Assembly (NCBI RefSeq): GCF_011398925.1
Contig: NZ_AP022842.1
Location: 3,780,001 to 3,844,000 of the forward strand
DNA from: Bacillus sp. KH172YL63
Lineage (GTDB): Bacteria > Bacillota > Bacilli > Bacillales > Bacillaceae_B
Direction of reading: 5' to 3'
DNA length: 64,000 bases
The notes under the pieces are model-generated. The model was given only the letters and a program-made list of their open reading frames with translations, did not search any database and had not been told where the DNA came from. The position numbers were made by a program, and so were the translations under genes. Every line of letters begins with the position of its first letter. Within the stretch, counting starts at the first letter, position 1. Below are positions 1 through 8,119 of this stretch, piece after piece.

Positions 1-308
1 TGCATGTCGAGAACCTTTTTTGCTGGTATTTCCTTCACTATTTCATCTGTACGATTGTCCACAATCGTTACATAGTATTCTTTTAATTTATCATGAAATT
101 CAAATTTGAGGTGGGTATTAGAACCAGATAAAAACTCATTCATGCCCTGGACGACTTCTTCCATTTTTTCTTTCGTGACAGGTTCCTTTGGTGTTTGTTC
201 ATGGTGTCGTTCCTGTGCTTGAATACGCTTCACTTCTTCATTCGTTTGGTTCTCTAATCTAGTAAATGATTGTACTGCTGGTATAGTGCCCGTCACTTTT
301 TCAATCAT
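1..308 (-). CDS. flaG: FlaG family flagellar protein (C-terminus beyond window)
   Basis: Reading from the ATG at 306-308, the frame stays open to the window edge, giving about 102 residues. The N-terminal half is polar and probably disordered. The second half carries the FlaG signature: LKFEFHDKLKEYYVTIVD, then a stretch ending EIPAKKVLDM. Known FlaG proteins influence filament assembly and length. A strong ribosome site (CAGGAGGATC) precedes the ATG and a sigma-D-type promoter lies just upstream. Its place after hag fits the usual flaG-fliD-fliS order of Bacillus. Only the last residues are missing. Confidence 0.85.
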   Translation of the reverse strand, partial: MIEKVTGTIPAVQSFTRLENQTNEEVKRIQAQERHHEQTPKEPVTKEKMEEVVQGMNEFLSGSNTHLKFEFHDKLKEYYVTIVDNRTDEIVKEIPAKKVLDM

Positions 309-338
309 CGTTTGATCCTCCTGAGGGTTATATGGGTT

Positions 339-365
339 ATATCGGTGGTTGGTGGGGAAAGTTTA
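339..365 (-). promoter_or_regulatory. Sigma-D-type promoter of flaG
   Basis: On the minus strand the sequence is TAAA, 15 bases, then ACCGATAT, one base from the motility sigma factor consensus TAAA-N15-GCCGATAT. It ends about 30 bases upstream of the flaG start. Read directly; the activity is inferred. Confidence 0.8.
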
Positions 366-663
366 GTTTAGTACAGAAGAAATAAGGTTGTTTGGGCTAT
401 TCAATAGCAATTAACTAATTCGCACAATAAAAAACAATTTTTTCAATAAGGTAATAGATTACAATCGATATTCTCAAAATGAAAGAAATTGGTACATAAA
501 TAAGATGATCCACATTAAAAACGAATAAGTCCAAGAAATATATATTGCCATGGAACCCCGCGGTGGATTTCCTTGCAAGACTTCGCTTCCTCCCAGGAGT
601 CTTCGACTTGCAATCCTATCAACAGCTGGGACCAACTCTATAAATTGAGAGTGCTTTAAAAAT
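366..663. other. Intergenic stretch with an imperfect repeat-like segment
   Basis: No gene is supported here. Around 548-635 the base composition changes to a GC-rich stretch with an imperfect inverted repeat: TTGCAAGAC near 571 and AGTCTTCGACTTGCAA near 599. It resembles the short extragenic repeats common in Bacillus genomes, but I cannot place it in a named family. Confidence 0.4.
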
Positions 664-721
664 AAAAAATCCGAACGCATTCGATTTCCATCAAAGAAAT
701 TCAAATGTTCGTTCGGATTTT
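664..721 (-). terminator. Intrinsic terminator downstream of hag
   Basis: The arms AAATCCGAAC and GTTCGGATTT (667-676 and 711-720) form a 10-bp stem, followed on the minus strand by TTTTTTATTTTT. It lies about 50 bases after the hag stop. A hairpin with a similar stem and loop occurs at 39406-39477. Confidence 0.8.
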
Positions 722-771
722 CATTTACCTTGCAGACTTTATCCCAGCCTCATCTTATAAAAATATTACTA

Positions 772-2007
772 TTAACGAAGTAATTGTAATACTCCTTGTG
801 GCTGTTGATTTGCTTGAGCTAACATAGCTTGAGCTGCTTGAGAAAGAATACCATTCTTAGTAGATTCCATCATCTCTTTAGCCATATCAACGTCTCTGAT
901 GCGTGACTCTGCTGCTGTTAAATTTTCAGAAGATGTGCTAAGGTTATTGATTGTGTGCTCAAGACGATTCTGTACAGAACCAAGGCTAGAACGTTGAGCA
1001 GACACCTTTTGAATGGCTGAATCGATTACTTTTATTGAAGAACTAGCTTGACCTGCACTACCTACTTTAAGGTCTTTCACTCCAAGAGCTGAAGCACTCA
1101 TGTCTTTAATTGCAAGTTGGATACTTTGACCAGTGTTAGCGCCAATTTGGAATGATGCAGAACCATCAGAATGATCTTTTGTAGCTTGAGTTGTTTCACC
1201 AAAGCTAGAAAGTGCACTTGATGCTCCACTACGAACATTTCCTGCAGAATCTTTTACGCTTACTGTGAATCCGTGAACTGCTCCTGCATCACCAGTACCT
1301 GTAGCAGTAATTTCGATCTCACCATTAGCTCCGATAGCTGCGGCTCCAAAATCTCCTGCTGCTACGATATCAGCAATAGTAGAAGCACCTGTTAAAGAAA
1401 CGGTTTTAGTTTCGCCATTTTTCACATAAGATACTTCGATAGAATCAGTCGCTTGAATACCTAAACTATTTCCATCTTTATCAGTTAATGTATCAAGAAC
1501 TTCTGTTGCTGCTGCGATTGCTGCTCCTCCAGCACCCTTAAGTGATGAGTTACTGTTAACGTTAGCTCCAGCAGTTGTTGATTTATCCATTGAACCATCG
1601 ATAAGGTTTTTCGTATTGAATTGAGTAGTTCCCGCAATACGGTCAATTTCTTTTCCTAATTGATCCATTTCATCTTGAATATTTTTGCGGTCTTCAGCAG
1701 TGTTCGTGTCATTTGAAGCTTGAGTTGCTAACTCACGTTGTCGTTGAAGAATTGAATGCGTTTCAGATAAAGCTCCCTCTGCTGTCTGTACAAGTGATAT
1801 TGCATCCTGTGAGTTACGTGTCGCTTGATCTAAACCACGAATCTGCCCACGCATTTTTTCAGAGATAGCAAGACCTGCTGCATCGTCTCCTGCTTTGTTT
1901 ATGCGAAGACCAGAAGATAATTTCTCCATAGATTTAGATTGAGCACCAGAAGCACTATTTAGTTTGTTGTAAGTATTAAGAGCTGCAATATTATGATTAA
2001 TTCTCAT
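772..2007 (-). CDS. hag: Flagellin (filament subunit)
   Basis: A 411-residue flagellin, the subunit exported to build the filament. The N-terminal D0/D1 region (MRINHNIAALNTYNKLNSA, then KLSSGLRINKAGDDAAGLAI) and the C-terminal D1/D0 region (ending MLAQANQQPQGVLQLLR) are both intact. Between them is a variable central segment of roughly 170 residues rich in Ala, Gly, Ser and Thr, making the protein about 100 residues longer than B. subtilis Hag. The start was set at the ATG before RINHN because GGAGGAAA lies just upstream; a longer in-frame start would run into the leader and its CsrA-like site. Single gene with its own sigma-D promoter and terminator. Confidence 0.97.
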   Translation of the reverse strand: MRINHNIAALNTYNKLNSASGAQSKSMEKLSSGLRINKAGDDAAGLAISEKMRGQIRGLDQATRNSQDAISLVQTAEGALSETHSILQRQRELATQASNDTNTAEDRKNIQDEMDQLGKEIDRIAGTTQFNTKNLIDGSMDKSTTAGANVNSNSSLKGAGGAAIAAATEVLDTLTDKDGNSLGIQATDSIEVSYVKNGETKTVSLTGASTIADIVAAGDFGAAAIGANGEIEITATGTGDAGAVHGFTVSVKDSAGNVRSGASSALSSFGETTQATKDHSDGSASFQIGANTGQSIQLAIKDMSASALGVKDLKVGSAGQASSSIKVIDSAIQKVSAQRSSLGSVQNRLEHTINNLSTSSENLTAAESRIRDVDMAKEMMESTKNGILSQAAQAMLAQANQQPQGVLQLLR

Positions 2008-2013
2008 TACAAA

Positions 2014-2047
2014 GTTTCCTCCTTGAAAGTAAGCCCACATCCATGTG
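2014..2047 (-). promoter_or_regulatory. CsrA-binding-type sites in the hag leader
   Basis: The leader contains CACATGGATGTG (2036-2047), a GGA motif in a small hairpin loop that matches most of the known CsrA consensus (ACARGGAUGU). It is followed by the ribosome site AAGGAGGAAA (2014-2023), which contains further GGA motifs. In B. subtilis CsrA represses hag by binding two such sites, one overlapping the ribosome site, and FliW relieves this. csrA and fliW lie directly upstream here. Sites read by eye; binding is inferred. Confidence 0.65.
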
Positions 2048-2118
2048 AACTATATCATTTTTAGTTTGCAAGAAGTCTCAAAGGTCGGCCGCCCTTCTCC
2101 TCATTGCTTACAATACTA

Positions 2119-2144
2119 TTATCGGTCGTTTAGAGTAGTATTTA
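2119..2144 (-). promoter_or_regulatory. Sigma-D-type promoter of hag
   Basis: Minus strand: TAAA, 14 bases, ACCGATAA, close to the consensus TAAA-N14-16-GCCGATAT. It gives a leader of roughly 105 bases that carries the CsrA-like sites. Confidence 0.8.
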
Positions 2145-2162
2145 ATAGTTTAAGAAAAATAA

Positions 2163-2384
2163 TTAATCATTTTTTGTCAAAACATTAAATAGATTGTCTA
2201 TGCCTTTCGAAGCTTCGGTATTTTCTTCCTGAATAGAAAGGTAGACTTCTTTTCGATGGATATCGACATTCTTTGGTGCATTGATGCCCAATTTTACTTG
2301 GTCCCCTTTAACAGAAATGACTGTTAGCTCAATTTCATCCCCAATCTGAATACTTTCTCCCGGTTTCCTCGTCAGTACTAACAT
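2163..2384 (-). CDS. csrA: Carbon storage regulator CsrA
   Basis: A 73-residue RNA-binding translational regulator. It begins [20 protein letters not shown], the standard CsrA N-terminus whose strand 1 residues contact RNA, and continues with the core strands [19 protein letters not shown]. The start is the ATG before LVLTR, preceded by AAGGGGTGAGGGG, which overlaps the end of fliW, so the two genes are probably translationally coupled. The likely target is the hag leader; FliW is the known protein antagonist. About 20 bases separate its stop from the hag promoter. Confidence 0.96.
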   Translation of the reverse strand: MLVLTRKPGESIQIGDEIELTVISVKGDQVKLGINAPKNVDIHRKEVYLSIQEENTEASKGIDNLFNVLTKND

Positions 2385-2388
2385 CCCC

Positions 2389-2832
2389 TCACCCCTTCTT
2401 TCCTGCAGGTTGCGCAAAGATCAGGTGCTTGGTTTGGTAGTCTGTATTGGTTAAGATGACTTGTTTTCCCTTACGATTTGCTAGATTAATAATGATAGGG
2501 GCTTGCAGGTTTGCAGTAGATTCTTGCAGGGTTTCACGGATAGTAAGAATAGAGAGAACCTGAACTTCTTTTTCTGAAGGACTTCCAAGAGACTCTACAC
2601 TAGCCTGGTCAAGTTCAAAATCATATTCCTTAATAAAGACAAATGGATTTGTTACGACAAACCCAAGTTGAGGGGTTTGGACCGATTGCAAGATATGAAA
2701 CCACTCATTTTCCGGAAGAGGCAACAAGATAAACTGCTTTTCTTCTCCAAACCCTGGGATCCCGTAACCAAATGTCAGAATCTCTTCTGGTTTGACTTCT
2801 ATTTCACCATGATACTTTGTATTGATTTTCAT
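2389..2832 (-). CDS. fliW: Flagellar assembly factor FliW
   Basis: 147 residues, the usual FliW length. FliW binds flagellin and CsrA in turn, so that free flagellin releases or traps FliW and sets CsrA activity. Recognisable segments are [37 protein letters not shown] and [17 protein letters not shown]. It starts at an ATG about 18 bases after the yviE stop and ends 4 bases before csrA. With csrA and hag it forms the three-part flagellin homeostasis circuit. Confidence 0.95.
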   Translation of the reverse strand: MKINTKYHGEIEVKPEEILTFGYGIPGFGEEKQFILLPLPENEWFHILQSVQTPQLGFVVTNPFVFIKEYDFELDQASVESLGSPSEKEVQVLSILTIRETLQESTANLQAPIIINLANRKGKQVILTNTDYQTKHLIFAQPAGKKG

Positions 2833-2850
2833 CTACTTCACTCCTTCATT

Positions 2851-3441
2851 CTATATTTCTTGTTCATAGTTGATCCCAACATGTTTTAAGTTCGCTAAAT
2901 CAACTTGCAAATCTGCATATCGCTTCAAACTGACATCCACTTTGGCTGGAGTATACTGTATCTCGGGCTTTTGCGGACGAGAGTGATTCACCACTTTTTG
3001 CGGTTCAATATTCACTTTGACACTGCCGGGATCATAGCTGATTTTGACGCTTCCTGCAGAAGGAACCCAGCCTATATTAAAGTCGTAGATAGGATCCTCA
3101 CTGTTCCGTTTCGCCTGCTCAGCAATAGCACCATCTCCCTTTTCAATCATCATCAGTTCATCCCCGTCCTGTGAGACCCGGGCAAGTCCCGATAACCAAT
3201 CTTCATACCCCTGTCTAGAGTATTCTTCTATCCTCCGGCGAACTGATTTCAAATCCATGTCAGCCCTGGCCTCTGTCTGATCGATGGTCAATTGGGAAGG
3301 CTTCCGCTCAATTTCCATCTTCGCCTGGGGCTGCTGGATATCCAGCTCTGCGGCTGGCTGTTCCATCTCCATCTTTCCGGGGGTTGTACGAATGTCAATC
3401 GCTCCGGACGTTGATTGCAATCTTATTTGTGGAACGTTCAT
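2851..3441 (-). CDS. yviE: YviE-like DUF6470 family protein
   Basis: 196 residues without a signal peptide or membrane segment. The N-terminal third is a run of short alternating polar/hydrophobic strands with recurring 'KMEMEQPAAELDIQQP' and 'AKMEIERKPSQLTID' units, as in B. subtilis YviE. The position between flgL and fliW is the same as in B. subtilis. The function is not established in the family; the gene order suggests a flagellar role. The ribosome site GGAGGTGAAAGGGC fixes the start. An intrinsic-type hairpin separates it from flgL upstream. Confidence 0.85.
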   Translation of the reverse strand: MNVPQIRLQSTSGAIDIRTTPGKMEMEQPAAELDIQQPQAKMEIERKPSQLTIDQTEARADMDLKSVRRRIEEYSRQGYEDWLSGLARVSQDGDELMMIEKGDGAIAEQAKRNSEDPIYDFNIGWVPSAGSVKISYDPGSVKVNIEPQKVVNHSRPQKPEIQYTPAKVDVSLKRYADLQVDLANLKHVGINYEQEI

Positions 3442-3462
3442 GCCCTTTCACCTCCATACAAA

Positions 3463-3511
3463 AAGGGACTGACCCCAAGGTGACAAAACACCTTAAAGGG
3501 TCAGTCCCCTT
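3463..3511 (-). terminator. Nested hairpin terminator between flgL and yviE
   Basis: GGGACTGACCC (3465-3475) pairs with GGGTCAGTCCC (3498-3508). Inside the loop AAGGTG (3477-3482) pairs with CACCTT (3489-3494). On the minus strand the outer stem is followed by TTTTTG, the form of an intrinsic terminator. It would reduce readthrough from flgKL into yviE-fliW-csrA. Confidence 0.7.
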
Positions 3512-3514
3512 GCT

Positions 3515-4420
3515 TTATCGTAAGAAATCCATTAATGTCGGTTGAATGATCCTTGCTCCCACTCCAAGCGCGGCACGATGTACGCTTTCTTGGATTTTCA
3601 AGTCTGTGATGACACGTTCAATATCGGCATCCTCGTTGTCCGAAAGGATGCGGTTCGTTGTTACTTCCTGTCGGGACAGTCGGTCGTCTACCATCTCCAG
3701 GCGATTGTATCTTGCCCCAAGTTCAGAGCGTTCTGCAGATAATGTGTTCATGACGCTGTCCAAATTTTCAAGTTCTGTATCAAGGGGAGAAATACCACCT
3801 GATTCCAAAGCCTTTTGAATATTGTGGACCGTATCAAAAAGTTTCTGATTAAATACATTATTTGGGTTAACATTAACTTTTAAGGAAACACCTTGAGACA
3901 CTTCAATCGGATAAGAATCAATTGCCCCACTTCCTAAATTATCAGCAACCCTTGGAGCACTACCATCTGCAGGATTACCATCCTTGATCGGGGAATTTCC
4001 AACGTCCGTTCCATGAAAAATATATCTTCCCGCTACCTTCGTTTCAGCGACGCTAACCAGATCTTGTTTGATTTGTTCGATTTCCGTTGCAATAGCTTTT
4101 CGATCTTCATCACTTAATGATCCATTCTTACCTTGAATGGTCAATTCACGAACACGCTGTAACCCTTGATTCGCTTGCTCGATTCCCGTCTCAGAGTTCT
4201 CCATCCACAAATAAAGCTCTGATAGATTCCGCTTATACTGCTCAATCCCGGTCAGATTCGAACGGTAAAACATCCCCTTCATCGCAACGACGGGATCATC
4301 AGAAGGCTTTGTAATCTTCTTCCCTGTCGCCAATTGATCCTGCAGCTGACCCATCCGTCCATAAGAGGAGCTGAGGTTTCTCATTGAGTTATTCGTTAAC
4401 ATACTTTGTGTTACGCGCAT
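3515..4420 (-). CDS. flgL: Flagellar hook-filament junction protein FlgL
   Basis: 301 residues, family length. The N-terminus MRVTQSMLTNNSMRNLSSSY and the segment LATGKKITKPSDDPVVAMKG are the flagellin-like D0/D1 signature of FlgL, and the C-terminal helix (ALGVGARIIQPTLMDFLR) matches the other half of the D0 bundle. It joins FlgK to the filament. The start is supported by GAGGTGAATGCC. The gap to the flgK stop is only 15 bases, so the two are co-transcribed. Confidence 0.95.
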   Translation of the reverse strand: MRVTQSMLTNNSMRNLSSSYGRMGQLQDQLATGKKITKPSDDPVVAMKGMFYRSNLTGIEQYKRNLSELYLWMENSETGIEQANQGLQRVRELTIQGKNGSLSDEDRKAIATEIEQIKQDLVSVAETKVAGRYIFHGTDVGNSPIKDGNPADGSAPRVADNLGSGAIDSYPIEVSQGVSLKVNVNPNNVFNQKLFDTVHNIQKALESGGISPLDTELENLDSVMNTLSAERSELGARYNRLEMVDDRLSRQEVTTNRILSDNEDADIERVITDLKIQESVHRAALGVGARIIQPTLMDFLR

Positions 4421-4435
4421 TTGGCATTCACCTCA

Positions 4436-6013
4436 CTATCTTCCAACGGTACCCATACCGTTGATGATTTTATCGAGCATTTCATCCTGCAGTGTGATCA
4501 TTCGGGCAGAAGCGTTGTACGCATGCTGGAATTTGATCATGTCAGTCATTTCTTCGTCTAGGGAAACTCCGCTTACAGACATGCGGCGTTCATCTACTGC
4601 AGACCTTAGTACATTCGAGTTGCTTGCAAGTCTGACAGATTCTTGGGATTCCACTGCCATCCTCCCAATGACGGATTCGAAGTGGCTTTGGAACGAAGCT
4701 TCTTTTTCACCGTAAGGTAATGCTGTTGTCGTGATGATGTCAGCCAGTGCCTGTACATTTGATGCGTCACCAAGTGTTGGGTTACTCGCACCCGCCGTGG
4801 CGATCCTATCGAGATTGCTTAGTTCATCGGCAATTTGAATACGCTGGGCAAATCCTTCTTTCGTGACACCATTCAAATCTGATGATGCGTTTTTTGAATC
4901 CTGGAAGAACTTTGGTGTATCCGGGGTGAAGTTATCAGGATCAAAGTTTGGATCATTCATCTGTTCCGGTGTGACACCCTTTTGATGCTGTTCATTGAAT
5001 GCCTTCGCAAATTCATACGCCATGCTGTCCAGTTCATCCAGCATACTGATGTAGGATCCTTCTGCTTCACCGGCTGTATTTTTATAACCGTATGTATCGA
5101 CAAGGGCTCTCAGTTTCCCTTCACCTTGCGATAAAAAGTCTTTAATATCGAGGGTTTGCTTTCCAATCGTCACTGAATCGACTGAGTTTTGTGGTCCTTG
5201 ATAGGAAAGTTTGAGTTCGTTTGCCCCGCTTCTGCCCACCAGGTTCACAGCAAGATTGCCGTCTTTTCCGACTAATGTGACAGTTACAGCACCTTCAGCG
5301 ACCGGTGAAGATGCCCCTCCGTTCGATTGGTAGCTCGTTTGGATCGATACATGCTTGGACAACTCATCGATTAAGCGATCACGTTCGTCGTACAAGTCAT
5401 TGGGCAGATAGCCGTGTGGTTCTACATCTGCTATTTGTTTATTGACGTTGTCGATCTGCCGCGTCAGTGAGTTGATTTGCTTTTCACTGACAGACAATTC
5501 ATTTTTCAAATCGTTCCGCACACTTGTCAAGGATGAGGATAAGTAATTAAACGTTTCGGCAACGGCGATACCACGCTGGCGGACAACGGAGCGGGCGCCT
5601 GAGTTGGACGGGTTGACGGCCAGATCCTGAAGGGACTGCCAGAACATATCCATCGTTTTTGACAAGCCTGAATCAGACGGTTCGTTCATGACTTCTTCCA
5701 TCTTCTTCATCGCTTCCATCTTGGTTTCCCAGTAGCCAAGCTTCTGGTTTTCACCTCTATACTGCATGTCGAGGAAGGAGTCCCGGACGCGCTGAATCGA
5801 ACCGGCGTCTACTCCGGTTCCGATTTGACCGGGGATTTGCGGGCGGTTCATGGCCGGGGCAGGATACGGTTCTGTTTGTTCAAAGTTGACCCGTTGGCGG
5901 GTGTATCCAGGGGTATTTGCATTGGAGATATTGTGGCCGGTCGTATAAAGGGCTCCCTGCTGGGTGTACATCCCCCGCTTCGCCGTTTCCAGGCCCATAA
6001 AAGTGGATCGCAT
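4436..6013 (-). CDS. flgK: Flagellar hook-associated protein FlgK
   Basis: 525 residues, slightly longer than the B. subtilis protein. It starts MRSTFMGLETAKRGMYTQQG and carries the rod/hook motif HNISNANTPGYTRQRVNFE. It ends with the D0 helix containing DEEMTDMIKFQHAYNASARM, the standard FlgK C-terminus. It forms the first ring of the hook-filament junction and is exported with help from FlgN, encoded 30 bases upstream. The ribosome site is CGGAGGCAACACC. Confidence 0.96.
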   Translation of the reverse strand: MRSTFMGLETAKRGMYTQQGALYTTGHNISNANTPGYTRQRVNFEQTEPYPAPAMNRPQIPGQIGTGVDAGSIQRVRDSFLDMQYRGENQKLGYWETKMEAMKKMEEVMNEPSDSGLSKTMDMFWQSLQDLAVNPSNSGARSVVRQRGIAVAETFNYLSSSLTSVRNDLKNELSVSEKQINSLTRQIDNVNKQIADVEPHGYLPNDLYDERDRLIDELSKHVSIQTSYQSNGGASSPVAEGAVTVTLVGKDGNLAVNLVGRSGANELKLSYQGPQNSVDSVTIGKQTLDIKDFLSQGEGKLRALVDTYGYKNTAGEAEGSYISMLDELDSMAYEFAKAFNEQHQKGVTPEQMNDPNFDPDNFTPDTPKFFQDSKNASSDLNGVTKEGFAQRIQIADELSNLDRIATAGASNPTLGDASNVQALADIITTTALPYGEKEASFQSHFESVIGRMAVESQESVRLASNSNVLRSAVDERRMSVSGVSLDEEMTDMIKFQHAYNASARMITLQDEMLDKIINGMGTVGR

Positions 6014-6043
6014 GGTGTTGCCTCCGTTTCAAAATTTTGAGTG

Positions 6044-6538
6044 CTATGCTTTCGAATCGAACATGGATCGTCCGCCTGGTGATTTTCTTTCACCGTTGGG
6101 ACGGGAATAGGTTGATTGTTCGGGCTGTGGCTGCATAATCGACAGATTCATATTTACGAATTGAAGGGATTGATAGACGAGTTTTTGATTCAGCTCATTT
6201 CTCACCTTCAAATCGTCAATCATGCCAATCAGTTTCTGCTGCCAGTTAGCAAGTGATTCTTGTTCTTCCTGCGTACTATGCTCGATACACTGTGAGATCG
6301 TCGGGGTTCCGTTCATGGAGATACCCCGTAATTGGAGATACTGGGCGGCTTCACGCTGCCGCTCTGCTTCGACCGTATTGATGGCAGCCAGATGCTTTTG
6401 CTCTTCCTTCAATACCCGATCGAGCTCAATCATTTCCCCTTTTTTAATCACATCCGTTTTATTCACAGAAAGGTCGAACAAACTTTTGTGCAGCTTATAC
6501 AGTTTTTCAAGATTGGTTAACAGATTGGTGGCTGACAT
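6044..6538 (-). CDS. flgN: FlgN-type export chaperone
   Basis: 164 residues, mostly amphipathic helix, with the typical N-terminal half (LLTNLEKLYKLHKSLFDLSV, then EMIELDRVLKEEQKHLAAI) of FlgN/YvyG. These proteins hold FlgK and FlgL in an export-competent state in the cytoplasm. The start has AAGGAGCGAACAAAC. The gene sits between flgM and flgK as in B. subtilis. Confidence 0.9.
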   Translation of the reverse strand: MSATNLLTNLEKLYKLHKSLFDLSVNKTDVIKKGEMIELDRVLKEEQKHLAAINTVEAERQREAAQYLQLRGISMNGTPTISQCIEHSTQEEQESLANWQQKLIGMIDDLKVRNELNQKLVYQSLQFVNMNLSIMQPQPEQSTYSRPNGERKSPGGRSMFDSKA

Positions 6539-6556
6539 GTTTGTTCGCTCCTTATG

Positions 6557-6826
6557 TTAATTTCCGCTGTAAAAATTCTTCAAGCCTTTTGCGATGGCTT
6601 TAGGATCGATCGTATAGTTTCCGTTCTGCACCTGATTTTTCAGTGACTCCACTTTAGCCTGACGCTCCTTGCCAAGCCTCGACACTTCCTGCATTTCTTT
6701 TGCCGCAGAAGAAATTTCAATCTTATCCGATGCAGTTTTGCCAGTCTTTCCGGCCTGATCCACTTTGTTGGTAAAATTGCGTTGATAAGGATTAATCTTT
6801 TGACTGCCGATATTGTTAATCTTCAT
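6557..6826 (-). CDS. flgM: Anti-sigma-D factor FlgM
   Basis: 89 residues. The start is the ATG of MKINNIGSQKINPYQRN, the normal N-terminus. A longer in-frame extension would run through the sigma-D promoter at 6869-6896 and is rejected. The C-terminal half (DKIEISSAAKEMQEVSRLGK, then VKNGNYTIDPKAIAKGL-like residues) is the sigma-binding region. FlgM holds sigma-D inactive until the hook is complete. Here it is transcribed from a sigma-D promoter, giving feedback. Confidence 0.94.
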   Translation of the reverse strand: MKINNIGSQKINPYQRNFTNKVDQAGKTGKTASDKIEISSAAKEMQEVSRLGKERQAKVESLKNQVQNGNYTIDPKAIAKGLKNFYSGN

Positions 6827-6868
6827 CAGTTTCGCCTCACTTTCATCACGTCCATCGTTTCTACCTAG

Positions 6869-6896
6869 TATATCGGATGAGACCGTCATTTGTTTA
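6869..6896 (-). promoter_or_regulatory. Sigma-D-type promoter of flgM
   Basis: Minus strand: TAAA, 15 bases, TCCGATAT, one base from consensus. It lies between yvyF and the FlgM ATG, so flgM-flgN-flgK-flgL can be expressed from it independently of yvyF. Confidence 0.85.
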
Positions 6897-6940
6897 GTGG
6901 AAGACCCTGGTTAGTTCTTCCTGATTTGGTTTAAATGGAA

Positions 6941-7357
6941 CTAGTCCTTATCTCTCATCGTATAATACGTTCTTTGATGGGATTCCCTTGATTTATTTTT
7001 CCATTCCTGATCGTTTTCGAACTGTTTCAGATCATTTGCAAGTTCTGTGGAGCAGTCACTGCAAATCCGCCCCGTCCCAATAATCTTCCCGCATTTATCA
7101 CAAGGATAACCCATATTCGGAAATTGTCTCGTCTGGATACGGCCTTTTTTCACCCATTTATATAGAAGTTCCTCGTCTACCCCCGTCACTTCAATGACTC
7201 GGTCCATAGTTGCGGCACGGTTATCCCGCTTTTTCAAAAATTGGTAGACCGTCTCATACATCGCTTCTTCTTCTCTAAAACATTTGTCGCACACATCGCG
7301 GAATTTATTTCTCATAAAAATACCGTTGCAGCTTGGACAATTGATAATTTCTGACAT
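6941..7357 (-). CDS. yvyF: YvyF-like zinc-ribbon flagellar operon protein
   Basis: 138 residues with two Cys-rich sites: CPSCNGIFMRNKFRDVCDKC at the N-terminus and CDKCGKIIGTGRICSDC in the second half, each able to hold a zinc ion. Between them is a MerR-like helical segment (VIEVTGVDEELLYKWVKKGR). This matches the flagellar-operon protein family TIGR03826 (B. subtilis YvyF). The molecular function is not settled; a regulatory role in flagellar gene expression has been proposed. The ribosome site is GGGAGGAAAGAAAC. Confidence 0.9.
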   Translation of the reverse strand: MSEIINCPSCNGIFMRNKFRDVCDKCFREEEAMYETVYQFLKKRDNRAATMDRVIEVTGVDEELLYKWVKKGRIQTRQFPNMGYPCDKCGKIIGTGRICSDCSTELANDLKQFENDQEWKNKSRESHQRTYYTMRDKD

Positions 7358-7393
7358 GTTTCTTTCCTCCCGGTGAATCTTCTCTTTCCCTTT

Positions 7394-7420
7394 ATATCGG
7401 CAGGAAAGGAGATTGCTTTA
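7394..7420 (-). promoter_or_regulatory. Consensus sigma-D promoter of yvyF
   Basis: Minus strand: TAAA, 15 bases, GCCGATAT, an exact match to the motility sigma consensus. The TAAA overlaps the comFC stop codon, so the flagellar operon starts inside the end of the competence operon. Confidence 0.88.
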
Positions 7421-8119
7421 ACCTCGGGCAAGGGTCAGGGATGACACCTGATCGGCACCAGCTTCCCTCAATCGTTTCGCCGCCTGCCTGAGCGTCGTCC
7501 CCGTCGTATAAATATCATCAAACAGAAGAATCGCTGCACCCGAAAGATCCACATTCCCCAACTGAAAAAACTGCTCCTGCTGAAGCCGCTCCCTCCGCGT
7601 CTTCTTCGACTGCTTCTCCGAATGCGTCCTCGTCAACAGGTGCGAGGGACGGACCTCTGCTTCTTCCAGGAGAACGGTTGACTGATTGAAACCTCTTTCG
7701 TAGAGTCGCTGATCACTTAGTGGGATCGGGGTGATATGGTCATACTTCTGTTTATTAAGGTAAGAAGAAATGACAGATAAAAATGCTTGTCCCAAAATAT
7801 AGTCCCCTCTATATTTATATCTCGCCAAATACTCCTTCAGGAAGTCATTGTACTGATATAGAGAATGATTTTCTGTAAGGATGCCCTTCCATGAAGGATC
7901 ACTTTCCCACCGGTCACAGTCCAGACATACGTCCCCACTACAAAGTTCAGGTGCTAAATCTGCCAGCGATCTGGAGCAGACACGGCATCGAGTTCCTTTT
8001 ATTATCATCAGCCCCCTTTCACATTCACTGCATAGAAACTGAGGCTCCCGGTAAAACAAACCTCTCCAGGTCATCACCTCCACCAGGTCTCCTTCACAAT
8101 ACAAACAGTTAGCGTTCAT
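7418..8119 (-). CDS. comFC: Competence protein ComFC (phosphoribosyltransferase-like)
   Basis: 233 residues. The N-terminal half has four Cys pairs (CLYCEGD, CSEC, CRVCSRSLAD, CLDC) typical of the zinc-binding part. The C-terminal half is a type I PRTase fold with the pyrophosphate motif ILLFDDIYTTGTTLRQAA and the segment RGFNQS. ComFC acts with ComFA in the cytoplasm during uptake of transforming DNA. The ATG overlaps the comFA end by 11 bases. The B. subtilis operon has comFB between these two genes; it is absent here. Confidence 0.93.
   Translation of the reverse strand: MNANCLYCEGDLVEVMTWRGLFYREPQFLCSECERGLMIIKGTRCRVCSRSLADLAPELCSGDVCLDCDRWESDPSWKGILTENHSLYQYNDFLKEYLARYKYRGDYILGQAFLSVISSYLNKQKYDHITPIPLSDQRLYERGFNQSTVLLEEAEVRPSHLLTRTHSEKQSKKTRRERLQQEQFFQLGNVDLSGAAILLFDDIYTTGTTLRQAAKRLREAGADQVSSLTLARG

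Noticed and set aside
474..704. Frame of 76 codons on the minus strand between flaG and hag
   Set aside because: It runs through the hag terminator and a repeat-like stretch, and has no ribosome site or recognisable sequence.
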